Origin: Christensenella sp.
GTDB taxonomy: Bacteria; Bacillota; Clostridia; Christensenellales; CAG-917
DNA length: 64,000 nucleotides
Direction of reading: 5' to 3'
Assembly: GCA_022009775.1 (NCBI GenBank)
Contig: CP091723.1
Location: 310,001-374,000 of the forward strand
Shown here: piece by piece, positions 59,501-64,000 of the stretch
Layout of the letters: each line of letters starts with the position of its first letter
How positions within the stretch are numbered: position 1 is the first letter of the stretch
Translations under genes and position numbers: made by a program
Notes under the pieces: model-generated
What the model was told of the DNA's origin: nothing
Databases searched by the model: none
What the model saw: only the letters and a program-made list of their open reading frames with translations

Positions 59501-62500
59501 TCCCTGAATCTGTCCGTTGTATATAAACGTTTGTGTCGGATTCCACTTTACAGTTATCGGACGCGCGGTGATTGTAAACTGAGCGGATTGATTTGCCGTA
59601 ACATCATAGTTCAAAGTGGTATCTGAACCAGTGTTTTTGCGTTTTGCAGTGATATCTCCCTTTCCTATACTTACAGTGTATTCACCCTTATTCACAAAAC
59701 CATTGCCGAACTTATCGGATGTTGCCTTATAGTTTACGGTGATAAGGTCGTCTTTATATGGCGCTTCGCCGTTTGTAGTTGCATTGTTATTTATATAAAC
59801 AGTTGGTTTAAACGGAATACCGTCATATATTTTACTACTACTCGTAAGTCCACTCAAACTAATACTATACTTCTTAATCTCCCACGAATCAGTAGTTGAA
59901 GAAAGTTGATAGTTTGCGTTTGAAGACAAAGTTGCCGTAACATGGTATTTTCCAACATCTATAGTGCTAATATTAGAAACTGTTTTTACCCCAGTTCCAG
60001 AATAGCTGACATTCTGTGATTGTGTATTATACTGATATACAACATTTTCTCCTGCTACTACAATACTGATACCAACAGTATCGCCATTTTGTCCCGTTAT
60101 CAAATTGTCGACCTTTATACCGTTCAAACCTTGATGTCGTGTAGTGTAAATATAACCTGTCGCCTTGTTTCCGTTCTCTCCTGCATAATCAAACGAAACT
60201 AAGAGCGTTCGTTTCTCAATCTCATAGCTGAACGTTGTCCCGTTCTTGAACTTATACGAGCAGTTTATCTTGTCTTGATGCGTTTGTTTATTTACTGTCA
60301 GTTTTGCGGTGTATGTGCCCGCATTGACCAACGTCTTGAACGTTATGGTTGCCGTCGTGTTGTTGCTTGACGTAACGATGATGTCGGTCTCGCCTTTCGT
60401 TCTGCCCCATTCTCTCGTGAAATAGGTTTCGACAAAAGACTTTAAGTTTTCGATTCCGTGATCAGCAACAACGCTTGCCGTAATAGTTCCTATCGTGGAC
60501 TTGTCATATACGTGCGTGCCATTGTTCGTTCTTGACCAGGTGATGTTGAGCATATTCTTGCTCACCGCATAACTCTCCGATTCGCCGTCGGTCAGTTTGA
60601 TGTAGTAGTTTGACGTGTTGTTTACATCATTTTGTCCATAATCACTGAATCTGAGATAATAGTTGCCGACGTCTCCTGCTCCTGTAAATGTAATTCTTCC
60701 CGTGCTGAGGCCGTCATATTGCAGCGTCACTTTATTGTACGTCAAAGAGTTTTTACCCACTAAGTCGGACGTATAAGTATTGTATCCGCCCCCTTCTTTC
60801 TCTATATCCGCAACAAACAACGGACTGAACGCCTTGAGAACGCTCTGCCACGTATCTCCGTATGCCTTGTCTGCGATGTTAGAGAATGTCCATGTCGTGC
60901 CGTGAGTGTATTTTCCGTCAAAGAACGCAGATTTATTGCCGGAATCTATCTTGACATCTATCCCTCTCTTCTTGACTTCGACATTCTGATTTGAGTTGCT
61001 CATCACATAGTTGGTCTTTGACAAACCATCCGCAAGCGAAGTGGATATTTCGTACTTCTTCGCATTTGTAAACTTGATGTTGAACTCAATCTTATATGTT
61101 GATTTGTCCGTAATCGTTTCGGCAATGAAGTTTGCGTCCGCGCCACTGAGCGCACCGTCTTGCGATGCCGTAACAAGTGTGATTTCAATACCCTGATAGT
61201 CCTTTGCCAAATAACTCTTGCCTGCTTTCAGGTCGCTTATCGTAATCGGAGTATCAACGCCCTTTATGCTAAGAACGAATGTAATGGCATCTCTGTCGTT
61301 TGGCGCAACGTTTTGAATAGTCACCTTGCTTTCGATATCTTTATCACCGTAAACCTTATTGTTTACACTCGTTGCGTTGAACGTAAGTGCGCGCTGTTTG
61401 ATCTTCCATGCGCCTTGGGTGATGCCGCCCACTTTGTATGCCGTGCCCGTGTCGTCATAGTAGTACACAAACACGTTGGACTTGTACGTCCCCACCGTCT
61501 TTGCCGTTTGTGCGTCGACAAGCTCGGTTGTGTAGGCGTAAGAGTTCTTCTTGGTGGGATCAACTTTGCCGTCCGTGATACCCGGCTCGGATTTGATGTC
61601 CTTTTGCAAGCTTATGGGCGCATAACGGTTGTATCCGTTGTAGGTGAGCGCACTGCCCATTGCAATCGAGCGATAATACACCGCAACGTTCTTTGCAATC
61701 GTGGTTTTGTCTATTGCGGTGTTGATTTGGATATAGAACTTGTCGTCGTTCGTGCCGTGGATTGCGGTCGGACGGGACGTGCCGGAAGATGCGATATACA
61801 GATAGAATCCGCTCTTGTTCTTATTTGCCGCAGTCGCGGTTGCGTACAGATTGTTTTCACGAAGCAATCCGCCGCCCGAAACCGTGTTGTCCGCGTCTAT
61901 ACTGCTGACGATTGTCGAATAGATTTCACGCACGTCGTCGCCGTTTTGACGTTCTTCGTTGGTGTATGCGTTTGCAATGCGTTTCCAGAAATCTTTATCT
62001 TTAAGATTTGTCGCCGTTGCAGACTTATGCGCCGCGTCAACAGTGCCGACTATATCGTCTGTTACGGTGTCGTTTGCGTACACGAAATACCAGCCCGTCT
62101 GTTCCGTACCGGTAGAATACGCTTTCCAGTTGGGCTTCTTTAAAACCCACGTGTCGTTTGCAAATTCCGCGTTGGTATAATAAGTGCCGAAATACCACGT
62201 CCAATCACGCTTGGTGATTTCGCCCGTCGTCTCATCGGTTGTATACGTTTGTTCAAGCGTAACGTTCTGACCGTTCACCATATGTGCGCCGACTGCGTCT
62301 ATATAGTCGTACGGCGTGGGATAAATGGCGTTTTCGGTGACTGCAGAACCATTTTCTGCCGTTGTTCCGACGAGTTCTTTCGTGAAAATAACCGTCGTGT
62401 ACGAACCGTCCGGGTTTAGAATCTTTTCCGTGATTGCGGTGTAAAGGCCGAGCGTGTCTTTAAGTCTTGACGCGTCAGTTCCTGCGAGTTCGGCGTTCTT

Positions 62501-64000
62501 GTAGCCTTTAACCCAATAGGAAGTGCTTGCATCGGTGTCGTTTGCCGCTTTGCCGATGATGCCGCCCGCTTGGCCACCTGCGTCGGATGCCGTGAACAAA
62601 CCCGTTCCGTCCGTCGAACTGATTGAGAATGCATATTCGATAACCGTGCCCGTGCCTATAGTCGATCCAATGATACCGCCAACATTAGTTGCACCGTCAA
62701 CCGTGATGTCGTATGCAAGCAAATTGTTGATTTTTATGCCGTCTGCGCGAATAAAGCCGACTATGCCGCCCACGTTGTAGATGCCGGGCGCGGTTATGTT
62801 GCCTTCTGCGTAATAAGTGTTGTCTTTCCAGTCGTCTCCGCCGTTGAATCCGTTGGAAACACCGGCAATGACGCCGATTGCGCCACCGACGCCGCCCCAC
62901 TCAAATTCGCCTTTTTCACTGCCGTCATCGTTCTTTTTCGCTTCTGCAATTTTTGCGCTGCTGCCGATGAGTTTAACGTTTCCGTTTGACTCGAAGTGCG
63001 AGTTTACGACGATTATTTTGACGTCCGAAAGGTCGATTGCGTATTCTTCGGTGCAATTGCCCGTCAGAAGCGGAGTCGGCGCACCGATAAAACCAACAGA
63101 GCCGCCGACTGCCGTAATCGTGTCGATGTCCGACATATTGTCGCCGGTGCTGATAAATTGAGCATAGTCCACCTGACCAGCGATCGCGCCGATAGAACCG
63201 CCCAGATAGCCTGCAACGTCGCTTGCGTCCACTATGCCGCTTGACGTAAACACCACTTTCGCATTGGCGTTGCCGACGATCTTGCCAAGCATAATGCCGA
63301 TAGAGCCGCCCACGTACGCTTTGCCCTTGACCGTGCCGACGCCTTGTGCCGCAGTATCGCCTGCCGTGAGGGCGTCGCCCGAAGCGGTGTATGCGTCTTC
63401 TTTCGCGCCGTTCTTGAACTCGGTTGCCACACCGCCTGCAACGGTAATGACCGCGTCAAACGCAACGTAACCGATAGAGCCGCCCACGAACAGTTGGCCC
63501 GTGACGTCGCCGTTGTTGACAAACGTGCCCGCGATAGTACCGCGATTGAGTTTGCCGATAACGCCGCCGATATAATTGTTGCCGCTCACTGCGCCGCCGT
63601 TGACGATTGTGAGTTTCTTCACGGCATCCGAGCCGGTTCCGCCGCCGGTCACCAGACCTGCGTTGTTGTTGCCGATAATTCCACCGACTGCGTTTGCGCC
63701 CGAAACCGTGCCGTTATTGGTTATGCTACCCTTGACGATACGGATTGCGCCGACCGTTGCGCCGCCGTTGGACGTATTGCCGCCGACGATGCCGCCAACG
63801 TTGTCACCTGATGCGGAAATGGTCGCTTCTTGACTGATGACGATAGAAAGCGGTTTTTCGTATCTTGTACGGCGATATTCGTTTGCGCCGATATAAAGGA
63901 TTGCGCCCGTAGAAGCGTCGTTATCACCGATAAAACCGCCAACGTCATGTGCACCGTTCAATTTTGCGCCTATGCTGATTGTCGTGTTGTCCGCAAGGAT
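56522..64000 (-). CDS. Giant repetitive surface protein with GLUG and MBG domains (partial)
   Basis: At least 2490 codons are open to the right edge, so the N-terminus and signal are outside. The N-terminal ~1000 residues hold dozens of GGxxG repeats (GGIVGGNTSNGG, GGIIGNNNAG, GGSIGYVAFD), the GLUG type found in adhesins. Next come about nine MBG-type beta domains, each beginning with a KRxLxV or xPITV phrase followed by YxGxxY/VYDG (KIYDGIPFKPTV, FIYNGQIQGITL, RVYNGATWYGGEKG). A second GLUG block follows near the C-terminus (GGNVGGIAGEI). No LPxTG or membrane anchor is seen at the end. It leads an operon with three SipW-type proteins. Confidence 0.75.
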   Translation of the reverse strand: MLADNTTISIGAKLNGAHDVGGFIGDNDASTGAILYIGANEYRRTRYEKPLSIVISQEATISASGDNVGGIVGGNTSNGGATVGAIRIVKGSITNNGTVSGANAVGGIIGNNNAGLVTGGGTGSDAVKKLTIVNGGAVSGNNYIGGVIGKLNRGTIAGTFVNNGDVTGQLFVGGSIGYVAFDAVITVAGGVATEFKNGAKEDAYTASGDALTAGDTAAQGVGTVKGKAYVGGSIGIMLGKIVGNANAKVVFTSSGIVDASDVAGYLGGSIGAIAGQVDYAQFISTGDNMSDIDTITAVGGSVGFIGAPTPLLTGNCTEEYAIDLSDVKIIVVNSHFESNGNVKLIGSSAKIAEAKKNDDGSEKGEFEWGGVGGAIGVIAGVSNGFNGGDDWKDNTYYAEGNITAPGIYNVGGIVGFIRADGIKINNLLAYDITVDGATNVGGIIGSTIGTGTVIEYAFSISSTDGTGLFTASDAGGQAGGIIGKAANDTDASTSYWVKGYKNAELAGTDASRLKDTLGLYTAITEKILNPDGSYTTVIFTKELVGTTAENGSAVTENAIYPTPYDYIDAVGAHMVNGQNVTLEQTYTTDETTGEITKRDWTWYFGTYYTNAEFANDTWVLKKPNWKAYSTGTEQTGWYFVYANDTVTDDIVGTVDAAHKSATATNLKDKDFWKRIANAYTNEERQNGDDVREIYSTIVSSIDADNTVSGGGLLRENNLYATATAANKNKSGFYLYIASSGTSRPTAIHGTNDDKFYIQINTAIDKTTIAKNVAVYYRSIAMGSALTYNGYNRYAPISLQKDIKSEPGITDGKVDPTKKNSYAYTTELVDAQTAKTVGTYKSNVFVYYYDDTGTAYKVGGITQGAWKIKQRALTFNATSVNNKVYGDKDIESKVTIQNVAPNDRDAITFVLSIKGVDTPITISDLKAGKSYLAKDYQGIEITLVTASQDGALSGADANFIAETITDKSTYKIEFNIKFTNAKKYEISTSLADGLSKTNYVMSNSNQNVEVKKRGIDVKIDSGNKSAFFDGKYTHGTTWTFSNIADKAYGDTWQSVLKAFSPLFVADIEKEGGGYNTYTSDLVGKNSLTYNKVTLQYDGLSTGRITFTGAGDVGNYYLRFSDYGQNDVNNTSNYYIKLTDGESESYAVSKNMLNITWSRTNNGTHVYDKSTIGTITASVVADHGIENLKSFVETYFTREWGRTKGETDIIVTSSNNTTATITFKTLVNAGTYTAKLTVNKQTHQDKINCSYKFKNGTTFSYEIEKRTLLVSFDYAGENGNKATGYIYTTRHQGLNGIKVDNLITGQNGDTVGISIVVAGENVVYQYNTQSQNVSYSGTGVKTVSNISTIDVGKYHVTATLSSNANYQLSSTTDSWEIKKYSISLSGLTSSSKIYDGIPFKPTVYINNNATTNGEAPYKDDLITVNYKATSDKFGNGFVNKGEYTVSIGKGDITAKRKNTGSDTTLNYDVTANQSAQFTITARPITVKWNPTQTFIYNGQIQGITLASAEGGGQVKLTSCDVSSAQIKGYAGGDVIHLTLGGGKVHVKDIPFAMTAAIDRVTGKNSDGSDSVAENYELIVDTAENDGTYNIVAASLRLEYTSGVVIKEYDATVSANVSDLTFRVVSNTAATLQQSSFKITGVYLDKNVGNEKTVKVTVKCNDTSGDFAYVGADTFEIAKVGSITPKELEVKLDKLRSGKATRVYNGATWYGGEKGAMYSSGTSARSAVYRSGEGFVVDGFPSAEQNGTVTISAVYKEADAKRGEFDSYVNFVYVDENKVYHKGTVTNKLFKTLVFSISGECAQNYTFKVTNGTDAYSGTVGNATQSVTVYDSRDEQNKDKRPANAGNINIEITVKSFKVEYTNTSQSYANSDNTYNTDWKPVEATKTPDGTTVTVLNGWMYENGESGTMKTYNKYTVIRGRMGSKQLSAQVSGEKGMEHNYNMSNQPILTIGYFVDKTDFEVGSIASLMIASYYWYASQHADSPDFTPIVSAGSEWVSIVTNDVYGTGAFGESNKPADAPENCNSWDEYFAYIEQKENVTVFLNEYEKNSWGYYKTTQTTTKPAYTSYRQTADFTGIVKQADIEILNNFFTTYTFGEDGTAIPTQHTWGKGGEYITNFLKPSVGNVLTAFGSVFESMGDGFGGTYNGNGYVIEYLNIYGFGGVTQNVGMFDKIGNGSVSGLHLRNVTISANGGNVGGIAGEILAGEASSDVTNVSFHGSITVSGSGNVGGLFGKSARKVEKAIVLGTITANGGSVAGVVGSLSGTLSSVVSLMQVDASSTVAPIANGGTVTDSTYLANAVWSKDGNGKIAYAGGNGTAKSYEELMGGSTSGYGKDNKYYYAGETPNTKGEYDVIDDVLLSKLDVDNNSNPRQSMRLRDVVDVYLLMYSLSETTATESGDINGARTYTISKKSWLVGEKHGTSKDDAIVIANKQNVALLRQLRFATFVLMVDFTSYEAQSFGGAFYGTIYQNGHSIPTDWLNASFADVTKATIVNE

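Overview
The window looks like a chromosome segment of an anaerobic, endospore-forming member of the Clostridia (Bacillota). The evidence is a spoIVA gene with a sigma-E-like promoter, a probable YtxC-type sporulation gene, an electron-bifurcating [FeFe] hydrogenase operon (hydC-hydB-hydA), an L21-Prp-L27 ribosomal operon of the Firmicutes type with a Prp-cleavable L27, many lipoproteins, and SipW-type signal peptides. No phage, plasmid, insertion sequence or CRISPR array was recognised.

Layout. 1-10 kb is accessory: a Cys-motif-rich surface protein running off the left edge, a sugar-binding-type lipoprotein next to a membrane-anchored LuxR regulator, a small lipoprotein cluster with an Xre regulator and 41-bp repeats, and a tiny Cys-rich protein. 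10-15.7 kb holds a NYN-domain protein, ogg, rpmA-prp-rplU, a GPH-type sugar symporter and two very small genes. 15.7-22.1 kb holds intergenic repeat arrays, hydABC and nadE. 22.3-25.5 kb holds gldA and a fused dihydroxyacetone kinase, which together take glycerol to dihydroxyacetone phosphate. 25.5-30.9 kb holds a coiled-coil membrane protein, a lipoprotein, tRNA-Leu with odd tandem flanking repeats, and a MATE transporter. 31-39.7 kb is a conserved housekeeping block on the minus strand: rnj, a GT-B-like gene, a DUF512 radical-SAM gene, der, an aminotransferase and spoIVA. 39.9-42.2 kb is serC-serA. 42.4-50.1 kb holds the YtxC-like gene, an ECF sigma/anti-sigma pair, an AraC regulator, an acetyltransferase, a GH3 glycosidase and a GDPD phosphodiesterase. 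50.4-64 kb holds an M6-type metalloprotease, tRNA-Thr and tRNA-Ser, and a minus-strand operon of one giant MBG/GLUG-repeat surface protein plus three SipW-type exported proteins.

A property of the whole window is a large number of single-base frame breaks (at least 17, mostly in A/T homopolymers) that split otherwise intact genes, including rpmA and rnj. This pattern fits residual sequencing error far better than gene decay, so the split genes are annotated as single CDSs.

The most interesting non-coding signals are (1) a family of structured intergenic elements with conserved flanks and changing stems, in tandem after hydA and before the GDPD stop; (2) tandem units beside tRNA-Leu and tRNA-Thr that keep pieces of the tRNA ends but not the interior; and (3) a run of back-to-back perfect hairpins at 28590-28732. 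The most interesting protein system is the giant adhesin plus three SipW-type proteins at 53.9-64 kb, a candidate extracellular fibre or matrix system.
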